From an uncultured Oleiphilaceae bacterium (lineage in GTDB: Bacteria; Pseudomonadota; Gammaproteobacteria; Pseudomonadales; Oleiphilaceae): a stretch of 64,000 nucleotides of DNA. Position 1 is the stretch's first letter. Each line of letters opens with the position of its first letter. Location of the stretch: positions 62,001 through 126,000 of the forward strand of contig CAJXUY010000001.1 in the NCBI GenBank assembly GCA_913060665.1, in the 5' to 3' direction. Shown here one piece after another: positions 54,014-61,491 of the stretch. A program made the position numbers and the translations under genes. The notes below the pieces were generated by a model. It was not told where the DNA came from. It saw only the letters and a program-made list of their open reading frames with translations, and made no database searches.

Positions 54014-54361
54014 TCAATTGACTGTAACCAACGAATACATCAAAACACCAATACAAGTTAATGCAAACGTTCCGTGAGCTGCAATTAACATGAAAGGTGT
54101 TCTCCTGCTTTTAAACCATTTACCGAATATCAGGAATGCACCTACAAGCAACAAAGCAAACAAGCCTAATGCAATCCATCCCCAGTCACTCCAATACCCT
54201 CGAACTAGACCAGCCAACAAAATCACAAACCCGAGAACCCCGGCTAGGCCATGCGAGCCAATCAACCAACGGCTTATTTTCTTCCCTTGTTTTCGGCGTT
54301 TAACAAGATATAAACCACAAAAAGCGACCAGCATAAAAACAATAAGCGCCAAAAATTGCAT
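54014..54361 (-). CDS. Small four-helix membrane protein in the alk operon
   Basis: A 115-residue protein with four predicted membrane helices (about residues 2-20, 34-50, 60-80 and 90-112). Conserved-looking His residues lie in helix 2 (GSHGLAGVLGF) and helix 4 (AAHGTFALT), each in an H-G context, which could bind haem or metal. No named family is recognised. It lies between alkB and the rubredoxins on the same strand, so it may help electron transfer or assembly of AlkB; that is inference. Confidence 0.65.
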   Translation of the reverse strand: MQFLALIVFMLVAFCGLYLVKRRKQGKKISRWLIGSHGLAGVLGFVILLAGLVRGYWSDWGWIALGLFALLLVGAFLIFGKWFKSRRTPFMLIAAHGTFALTCIGVLMYSLVTVN

Positions 54362-54385
54362 ACATACCTCTTATTAAAAGTAAGC

Positions 54386-54404
54386 AGTGGGCAGCATACC
54401 CACT
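54386..54404 (-). promoter_or_regulatory. Intergenic hairpin after alkB (possible attenuator)
   Basis: AGTGGG (54386-54391) pairs with CCCACT (54399-54404) around a seven-base loop, and on the minus strand is followed by CTTTTAATAAG. It could lower expression of the genes after alkB or mark an RNA processing point. Confidence 0.4.
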
Positions 54405-54416
54405 ACCAGTGCATTT

Positions 54417-55625
54417 TTACGCTGCCGCTTTAGGATTGTGATAACGCTTAAAAACTTCATCGCGCATATCAGGGTCGATATTTACTTTATTCATATCGCC
54501 TTCTGCCCAGCTAACTACTTTAGGGTTCATTAACGAAAACCATGCTGAAGGAAACATTGATACAAAGAACATCCAAGGGTATCCAGAAGGTAATGCTGGC
54601 ACTTCAGGGAAATCTCTCAACACTTGATAAGGACGCGTTGGGTGAGCATGGTGGTCGGAGTGTCGCTGCAAATGAAGCAAAACTAAGTTAGATGCTTTAT
54701 GATTACTATTCCATGAATGCTTAGGCTGACACCGCTCATATCGTCCATTTTTATCTTTCAAACGAAGCAGGCCGTAGTGCTCAACATAATTGGCACAGGT
54801 AAGCTGCCACCAACCGAATGCCGCTGCAATCATAAGGAAAGGAATCATAATCGGACCAAAGTAAGCTAGCATTAAAGTGTAGGCTGCCACAGTAACTAAT
54901 GCAGGCTGTATAATCTCATTACTCAATGACCATTCAGACTTACCTAAACGATGTAATCTAGCAGTTTCAAGCTCCCAGGCGCGTCTGAAAGCCCCTGGAA
55001 TTTCTCTGCGCACAAACTTATAAATAGTTTCACCGAATTTTGAAGAAGCTGGATCTTCAGGCGTTGCTACATCTTTATGATGACCTTTATTATGCTCTAT
55101 AAAGAAGTGGCCGTATCCACTACAAGCAAGTACTAGCTTTGCACACAAAACCTGGCCTTTATCATTTACCTTATGGCCCATCTCGTGCCCAGCAACCAAC
55201 GCTACGCCATTTGCAATACCTGCACTTAAGGCACCACCCAATATACTAAACCAAGAAAAATCAAACTGTGATACGACATACGCCATACCTACAAGTGAAG
55301 CCCAATGCATAGCTGTTGCACCATACATAACATAAACATAGTATCTACTTGATTGAAGCTCTTCGACCAGTTCATCACTTGGATTTGCACGATCAATGCC
55401 CGCCAAATAATCAATAAATGGCAAAATGGCGTACATCACTGCAACCATAAACCATAACAATAGACCGTAACCCGTTTGCACCGCAAAAAAAGCAGACACT
55501 AGAGGAATTGCAGGGAGAGCTATAGAAGTTAAGTACCAATAACGCTTACTCTTTATCCAAGCACTATCTTGATCACTTACAGGAGCAGAAGCCGCCACTT
55601 CTACCACATTGGGATTTTTTGTCAT
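54417..55625 (-). CDS. alkB: Alkane 1-monooxygenase AlkB
   Basis: A 402-residue integral-membrane di-iron alkane hydroxylase with six membrane helices. All His motifs are canonical: HEMGHK starting at His147, EHNKGHHKDVATPEDPASS with His178-His183, LQRHSDHHAHPTRPYQ around His322, and the NYVEHYGLLR box. It inserts oxygen at the terminal carbon of medium- to long-chain alkanes, fed by rubredoxin. It is the first gene of the alk operon; its promoter lies in the 400-base gap before the divergent LysR-type gene. Confidence 0.96.
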   Translation of the reverse strand: MTKNPNVVEVAASAPVSDQDSAWIKSKRYWYLTSIALPAIPLVSAFFAVQTGYGLLLWFMVAVMYAILPFIDYLAGIDRANPSDELVEELQSSRYYVYVMYGATAMHWASLVGMAYVVSQFDFSWFSILGGALSAGIANGVALVAGHEMGHKVNDKGQVLCAKLVLACSGYGHFFIEHNKGHHKDVATPEDPASSKFGETIYKFVRREIPGAFRRAWELETARLHRLGKSEWSLSNEIIQPALVTVAAYTLMLAYFGPIMIPFLMIAAAFGWWQLTCANYVEHYGLLRLKDKNGRYERCQPKHSWNSNHKASNLVLLHLQRHSDHHAHPTRPYQVLRDFPEVPALPSGYPWMFFVSMFPSAWFSLMNPKVVSWAEGDMNKVNIDPDMRDEVFKRYHNPKAAA

Positions 55626-56024
55626 ACATCACCTATCAAGTATTTAATATGATTATTTGAGCTACCGAACCCAAACTATGCCATACCATAACTTTTTGTA
55701 GACCTAACAAAAGATTGGGTAACAATAATATAAATTAAATATTTTACTAAACACTTTATAATCAGTATGTTATTAATTACTTTTTTTTAAAAATTAACAA
55801 ATTTTACATTTACAGTGCTTAAGAATATTAGAAATCCCTCCCTCAAACCGTCTATCTACCCCACCTTACAATTTAAGCTATTGCTGACAAGCCAAAAAAA
55901 AGATATGACATATGTTTCTTTTCATGATCGAAAGAAGGTAACCTGAGTAGTACCTTAAATACCCTTCAAATTATTTATATTTCTGTAGAGTTGAGACTTA
56001 ATAGTTATAACTGGAGAGCCCAGA
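55626..56024. other. Divergent promoter region between alkB and the LysR-type gene
   Basis: About 400 AT-rich bases without a reading frame. It must hold the alkB promoter (minus) and the LysR gene promoter (plus). GGAG upstream of 56025 is the ribosome site of the LysR gene. I could not assign an AlkS or LysR box with confidence. Confidence 0.55.
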
Positions 56025-56936
56025 ATGCAGTTGCCTCACGATTTGCCCTCATTGAACCTACTCAGAGTATTTGAAACTGCAGGACGCTATTTAAGTTTCA
56101 AAAAAGCAGCTGAAACACTCTGTGTAACCCCTCCTGCAGTAAGCCAACAGGTAAAAACGCTTGAAGGGCAACTAGGCATTCCTCTTTTCATTCGAAAAAA
56201 TCGTGAGCTCGCATTTACTGAAGCGGGAGAACAATACTGGCGGCAAATTAACACTCAACTAAATCAGCTTCGACAAGCAACCGCGACCTTAAGAAAAGAC
56301 TACAGCCATCGCGTGCTTAAAATCAGTTTAATGCCTCCGGTCGCAAGCCGGGTTGTATTACCAAACCTTGAATCTTTCCATAAAGAATGCCCAGATATTG
56401 AGCTTCGCATTGAGACATCATTACGCAATGCTGATGTTTTAACCCAGCAAGTAGACTTAGCCATACGCTTTGGCGAGCCCCCATGGGAGGGATTACTTCA
56501 TGAAAAATTAATTGATGCGTATATTCAGGTAGTTTGCCCTCCCGGAACCAGTGAAAAGTATCAATTAAAACAAGCACCAAAGAATTTCTGTAATGTGCCC
56601 TTGATCCATATGACTGAGCGACCTCATGCATGGCAGCGCTGGTTTGAAATAACCGGGGTTGGGGAACCAACAGGGCAGAAGTATTATCTGGACGATTACC
56701 CGGCTGCAATGGAAGCGGCAGAATCACTGGGTGCAATGCTAGCACTTATGCCAGTTGAACTCCCCCTGATAAACAGCGGACGGGTTGAAGCGCCCTTTCC
56801 TGCTCTTGAGCCACTTGATGAGTCTATTTATGCGGTTTACCACAAGAATAATAAAGATGATATAGCCATTCGTTCGTTCATTAACTGGTTATTGCAGCAA
56901 TTTAACAGCTTAAAGATAAAGCCGTCTCACATCTAA
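56025..56936 (+). CDS. LysR-type regulator (GcvA-like)
   Basis: A 303-residue regulator. The N-terminal winged HTH is LNLLRVFETAGRYLSFKKAAETLCVTPPAVSQQVKTLEGQLGIPLFIR, of the GcvA/AmpR subgroup. The C-terminal co-inducer domain has VASRVVLPNLESFHKECPDIELRIE and a YLDDYPAAMEAAESLGAMLALMPVE segment. It is divergent from alkB, so it may influence that promoter, but the effector is unknown. The ATG is preceded by GGAG. Confidence 0.88.
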   Translation: MQLPHDLPSLNLLRVFETAGRYLSFKKAAETLCVTPPAVSQQVKTLEGQLGIPLFIRKNRELAFTEAGEQYWRQINTQLNQLRQATATLRKDYSHRVLKISLMPPVASRVVLPNLESFHKECPDIELRIETSLRNADVLTQQVDLAIRFGEPPWEGLLHEKLIDAYIQVVCPPGTSEKYQLKQAPKNFCNVPLIHMTERPHAWQRWFEITGVGEPTGQKYYLDDYPAAMEAAESLGAMLALMPVELPLINSGRVEAPFPALEPLDESIYAVYHKNNKDDIAIRSFINWLLQQFNSLKIKPSHI

Positions 56937-57041
56937 GCATACGCCCCAAATATTGACAGAATGAACTCAGGAGCTTGTGTAATAAACGTATTGCCTATCA
57001 AGCTATAGGCAGAAAAACTCGTTTGTCATCGCGACACAGGG

Positions 57042-57137
57042 TGCTTTTTGAATATTCCCAGTGGAGTAAATTTAAATTTGAAAGAATCTCTTGATGGGCT
57101 TCCCCGAACCAGAACTAAGTATATTGATCGTTGTTAA
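57042..57137 (+). pseudogene. C-terminal relic of a DUF6160-like gene
   Basis: About 31 residues, FLNIPSGVNLNLKESLDGLP and RTRTKYIDRC, match the C-terminus of the gene at 32972-34210 (FINIPNGLTLNLKESLDGIP, RARTEYIDRG). The reading frame has no start and no upstream homology, so only the tail survives. It still has a terminator behind it. Confidence 0.75.
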
Positions 57138-57147
57138 TAAGCTACTT

Positions 57148-57193
57148 AAATACAATGTCAGGTAAGTTATTATTATCTGACATTGTATTTTTT
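57148..57193 (+). terminator. Intrinsic terminator after the DUF6160-like relic
   Basis: AAATACAATGTCAG (57148-57161) pairs perfectly with CTGACATTGTATTT (57177-57190), with a T run extending to 57193. It is a strong terminator on the plus strand. Confidence 0.8.
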
Positions 57194-57271
57194 CTCGTTT
57201 GTCAACGCCAAAGTGTTTTCGTATATTGTGCATAAACCAACCAATTATATATATTCAGTATTGGAGAACAC

Positions 57272-57778
57272 ATGACTGCAGTAGCACAAACCCTAAGCTC
57301 CTTTGACCCGAACAGTTTATTAAAACACTCACAAAAAGAGTTAGACGAGTTATTTCAAACACTGCCCTCGCTTAAAGAAGGCGAGCTTAATGGTGTCTAC
57401 CGAGGTCGCTTATTTGCCATTATAGGACTTGGTACTCTACCCGTGTTTTTACGTAATTTGCTTTACCGCCTGCTTCAAACTTTCATTAATCCTTGGAAAG
57501 GGAAGCGATTCGATGGCAAGAGCGGAGCAAATATCTGGTTTTCAAAAAAGGGAACCCTACCCTACGGATACTATACGATTAATTCAGAAGGTAGTGCCGT
57601 AGATGGGGAACCTGTTACTCATTTATCGTATGACATTGATAAGAATTTAAAACTATTACGCCCTGTACGAGGTGAAACAAGAAAGCTTTCAGATGGAGTC
57701 TATCTTGCAAGAATGAATTATCAAACACGTAAGAAGTTAGTTCGAGTTTTATATTTCACCTTAGATAATATTGGCTAG
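57272..57778 (+). CDS. GXWXG/DUF4334-like protein preceding a GMC oxidoreductase
   Basis: A 168-residue protein. The N-terminal part LDELFQTLPSLKEGELNGVYRGRLFAI has the G-x-aromatic-x-G core of the GXWXG family, and the later RFDGKSGANIWF and YYTINSEGSAVDGEPVTHLSYD fit the linked DUF4334 part. Function is unknown; members occur near redox enzymes of lipid or steroid metabolism. It is followed 16 bases later by the GMC gene on the same strand, and the two probably form one operon with the AhpD-like gene. Confidence 0.68.
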   Translation: MTAVAQTLSSFDPNSLLKHSQKELDELFQTLPSLKEGELNGVYRGRLFAIIGLGTLPVFLRNLLYRLLQTFINPWKGKRFDGKSGANIWFSKKGTLPYGYYTINSEGSAVDGEPVTHLSYDIDKNLKLLRPVRGETRKLSDGVYLARMNYQTRKKLVRVLYFTLDNIG

Positions 57779-57794
57779 ATTTCGGAACTTTATA

Positions 57795-59259
57795 ATGACA
57801 AACAAATACGATGTTATAGTAATTGGGAGCGGTTTTGGCGGCTCGGTTTCATCTTATCACCTTGCTAAAGCAGGTGCTAAGGTACTTCTACTGGAAAGAG
57901 GCCCCTGGCGTGATACAGAGCCGGTACGCGCAATGGGGATAGAAAAACGAAGCCCTTTACCTGCGGGGCGACATTTTTACACACACATACTTAATCGTTT
58001 TAGTGCTCCTTGGCTGCCCAAGACCGGAATAAAAATAAACAAACAGGGCTTGTTCGATATTCATTACGATCGGGATATGAGTGTAGTGTGCTCTTCTGGT
58101 GTGGGGGGGGGTAGTCATGTTTATAGTGCAATGAATATGCGACCCGCAGTAGGACGCGTATTGGGATAACCATGTTGATGGTGTTGGTACTGATATGATG
58201 GAGCCACACTATCAATGGATGATTAATAAAATGGGGGCTCGCCCCCCTACCCTTGATGATAATATTCCTAACTTTACAGGTAAACATTATGAAGACTCGT
58301 CACACTTTGTGGCAGATGAGAGTATTCAACAACCTGCAATGAGTATGGATATGTCTTCAAGCCCTGAAAACTTTAGTAATAATAGTTTTTTTGGTTGTAA
58401 GGGTGGGTCTAAAGCGACGTTAGATCAAACCTTATTGTTACCGGCAATTAACGCGGGGCTCGAAGTAAAAGCGTTACAGGAATGTCTGGGCATTTATCGC
58501 ATTGATGGTCCTTCAGCAACTAGTTATCGACTAGATGTAATGGACCACCAAACTAAACGCCATACATATTATCAAACCGACCGTGTCATTTTAGCGACTG
58601 GAACCTTAAATACTCAGCGTTTGTTATTTCGTAGTCGCGATAGTGGTGGTTTGTCAGGAATGCCTGCACTGGGTTGTAACTTTGGTGGTAATGGTGACTT
58701 CCTAGCCTATTGGGCTACGAACGAAAAAAATGCCGATTTTAGTATAGGAACGCCCAGTCATGGCCGGTTTGAACTACGCGATTACCCTTCATGCCCAAAT
58801 CTCACAGAATACGGTATGAGCGGTATAGATGATGTCCCCCTTATTGGGAGTGTTGTGAGAAATCGCTTGAAGCGTGACCTGGTATTAGTCGGCATGGGAG
58901 CAGATCGTGCAAATGGTGCCTTTACTTGGAAAAACGGGCGGCTACGCACCCGTTATATTCAACACAATAACCCCATTATAGGAACTATTTCTAAAGCTTT
59001 TGAAGAAATTACCCATCGCAGCGGAAAAAAAGTCTGGTTCACCAATAAGCGATTACTCACTGTTCATCCCCTAGGTGGTGCAAGACTAGCTTCAAACCAA
59101 AATGATGGCGTTATTAATGAGCAAGGGGAAGTTTATGGTAATCCGGGTTTGTTTATAGCTGATGCATCAGCGTTGCCTGCCGCTCCAGGCTCACCCCCAT
59201 CAATGACCATTGCCGCATGGGCATGCCATGTTTCACAAACCATTAGCAACAAAATTTAA
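57795..59259 (+). pseudogene. GMC oxidoreductase (cholesterol-oxidase-like), frameshifted
   Basis: The first part (57795 to about 58160) has the FAD motif YDVIVIGSGFGGSVSSYHLA and CSSGVGGGSHVYSAMNMRPA. The rest continues in another frame from YWDNHVDGVGTDMMEPHYQW to the C-terminal HPLGGARLAS and GLFIADASALPAAPGSPPSMTI. The frame changes between a TAG at about 58152 and TAT at 58159. A nine-G run at 58103-58111 is upstream of the break and is in frame on both sides, so it is not the cause. Without the shift the protein would be near 488 residues, normal for the family. It may oxidise a sterol or fatty alcohol. Confidence 0.82.
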
Positions 59260-59274
59260 AAAAGGAGTCAAAAT

Positions 59275-59862
59275 ATGACTACATTTAGAAAAAGAGTATT
59301 CACACCAGCTACATTTATAATAAGCCTTTCAAAGGCTGTAATTTACTCTCCCCTATTGATAAAAGCACTAATCAAGCCTGCAACATCCCGCGCATTACGT
59401 GAGAAAGTGATGCTCTCAACAACCTCTGTTAATGATTGTCGTTACTGTTCATGGGTGCATACTAATCTTGCTTTACAGAACGGGGTAGACCTTGATGAGC
59501 TAAACCAAATTCTAAGTGGTGTTACCGGGGATTTAAATAATGATAAAGAAGCGGTGGCTGTTATTTTTGCGCAGCATTTTGCTGAACAACAAGGTAAACC
59601 TGAAACCAATCTAAAAGGACAACTTAACGCAGTATTTAATGGCAAACAAAAACGAGAAATAATGGCTTACATCCATGCGATTTATTTTTCAAACCTTTCT
59701 GGAAACACGTTTGATGCGTTACTCGCGCGTTTTAAAGGAGATAAAGTGGTAGACAGTCAATTTTGGTTTGAGGTCGTTTCCTCTTTGATTAGCTGGCCAA
59801 TATTTACTGCTATTATGTTAAGTTCAAGGAAAAGCAAGGGCACCAAGTTAGATGTATTGTAG
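59275..59862 (+). CDS. AhpD-like/carboxymuconolactone-decarboxylase-family protein
   Basis: A 195-residue helical protein. The AhpD-like redox motif CRYCSWVH (CxxC with a following His) sits near residue 56, within TTSVNDCRYCSWVHTNLALQNG. A hydrophobic segment (about 165-185) near the C-terminus may anchor it. Such proteins are peroxidase-type or unknown redox partners. It follows the GMC gene by 15 bases and would be its partner or protect against peroxide made by that oxidase; that is inference. Confidence 0.78.
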   Translation: MTTFRKRVFTPATFIISLSKAVIYSPLLIKALIKPATSRALREKVMLSTTSVNDCRYCSWVHTNLALQNGVDLDELNQILSGVTGDLNNDKEAVAVIFAQHFAEQQGKPETNLKGQLNAVFNGKQKREIMAYIHAIYFSNLSGNTFDALLARFKGDKVVDSQFWFEVVSSLISWPIFTAIMLSSRKSKGTKLDVL

Positions 59863-60009
59863 GAATCTATATTATAAGTCTAATGTGCTGGCTGCCTCCT
59901 GTTGGAAAGGTAGTGAAGCTTCGAAAAAAAACAAACAACTGCGTATGGAAAAATAAATATTTAAAAAAAGGCCTTCTTCGCATGGAAATGAAGTAAAGTT
60001 TAGGTTCTA

Positions 60010-60575
60010 GGCAGTTAATGAAAAAGCTGCAAGATAAGGCTTTTAGATTGGTCGTGATAAAGTTATTCGTTTGATGGGCAAGCTTGGTTTAAAAGTTAAA
60101 CAGCGTATTGCTTATAAAGTGACAACGATACGCAAGCACAGTTGTAGTGTTGCCGATAATATAGTCGACCATCAATTTAACCCAAAACAAACAAATCAAA
60201 TTTAGGCAGGTGATGTGACCTTCCTCAGAGCAGGTCAAGGCTGGATACACTTAGCGTTTGCTATGGGTTTATTCTCTCACCGAATTATCGGTTGGTCAAT
60301 TCATAAACGTATGACTGTTGATTTAGTTGAACGAGCCATGAAAGTGGTTTTGAACCTCCGCCCCCAATTAAAGTGCTGATATTTCATAGCGACAGAGGGT
60401 CACAATATACCAATCATCGTTTTCAGCAACAGTTAAAAAGTAATAATACCCCCTTAACGAATGGTCGTGTTGCATGCAGGGGTACTGTTGCTGAACGATT
60501 TTTCAGTAGATTGAAAAACGGATGGCTCGCTAAATTATTGACTTGTAGAAATCACATACAAATTATAGTTCGCTA
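60010..60575 (+). pseudogene. IS3-family transposase relic
   Basis: The DDE part of an IS3 OrfB is recognisable but broken by frame changes and stops. GDVTFLRAGQGWIHLAFAMG carries the first Asp, HSDRGSQYT the second and VAERFFSRLKNGW the Glu. The preceding RVIRLMGKLGLKVKQRIAYKVTT piece is the helix-turn-helix. No terminal inverted repeats were found. It lies just left of the recombinase relic. Confidence 0.85.
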
Positions 60576-60582
60576 ATCAATT

Positions 60583-61491
60583 TTAGTGTTTAATTATCTC
60601 TATCATTTGATTAATTAGAGTATGTGTTACATTGTCATTAAATAGTCGACCCTCATCGATATACTCCCAAACTGTAGCATCGCTCTTCCATTCACCTTGT
60701 TTTTTAATCATTTCAAAATCGACACCTTCACGAGCAGCACTCGTTGCTAGGCCTATTCGAAAACTATGGCTACTTAAATCAGCTACAAAGTCAAAGCCGC
60801 AAGCTTTACCTATCACTTTTAACAAATCATTGATCGAACCGGGACTCATCGCTTTCGGTTGCAACTGCCCCCAACGATTTACCGGTCTGAATACGGGGCC
60901 TTCTGTAATATCTGAGTCAGCAAGCCATTCCTTCAGAGAAGTGACTGGGCAGATAGTTTTATTTCCATAAGGAATAGCCTTTTGCATGCCCTTTCCTTCT
61001 TGATCTGTTTTAGATTTAGGCAGTTCAATAATAAGTCCTTCGGGCTCCCAGATAAGATGCCCCACTTCTATCATTACTAATTCACTTCGACGAAATCCGC
61101 CAAAGTAAGCGATGAGCAGAAGCGCCTTGTCCCGTGTTCTTTTTAATGACGGAGGTTGTTGGTTCAAGTGGGCAAGCATGGTGACCATGTCTTGCAAGCG
61201 TAACGCTTGTGCTTTTTTCTTGGGCTTACCGTGGGTTCTGCTAATCCCCTTTAGTGTTTTTCTTACCGTTGGATCTTGGGCTGGATCATTAAAACCCTGA
61301 AAACGATGCCATTGGCTGAGTGCAGTCAATCTCACTTCTAAGGTACGTGTATTTAAACTTTCGGCATGGCCTACCAAGTAGCGAATTAAAGTTTCATTGT
61401 CTGTGGGTAGCTGTCCGCCCCAGCGCTCGAAATGGCGAATGGCTGAGCGGTAAGTTTTACGAGTATTTTCAGACGTGGCAGCTTGCAGGTA
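60583..61491 (-). pseudogene. Tyrosine recombinase, right copy, cut by a Tn3-family transposon
   Basis: A near twin of the gene at 22766-23782, in the same orientation. Residues corresponding to Tyr35 through the C-terminus are in frame (YLQAATSENTRKTYRSA..). The first 34 codons are missing because the Tn3 element begins at 61492. The HxxR box (HSFRIGLA), the WEYIDEG Tyr box and the FRRSELV Arg are retained. A 213-base stretch is identical with the left copy. A start at an internal ATG (61377) would give a 264-residue product lacking much of the core-binding domain. Confidence 0.9.

Noticed and set aside
58103-58111. Nine-G run as the cause of the GMC frameshift
   Set aside because: The residues on both sides of the run (CSSGVGGGSHVYSAMN) are in one frame and match the family, so the frame is lost further downstream.
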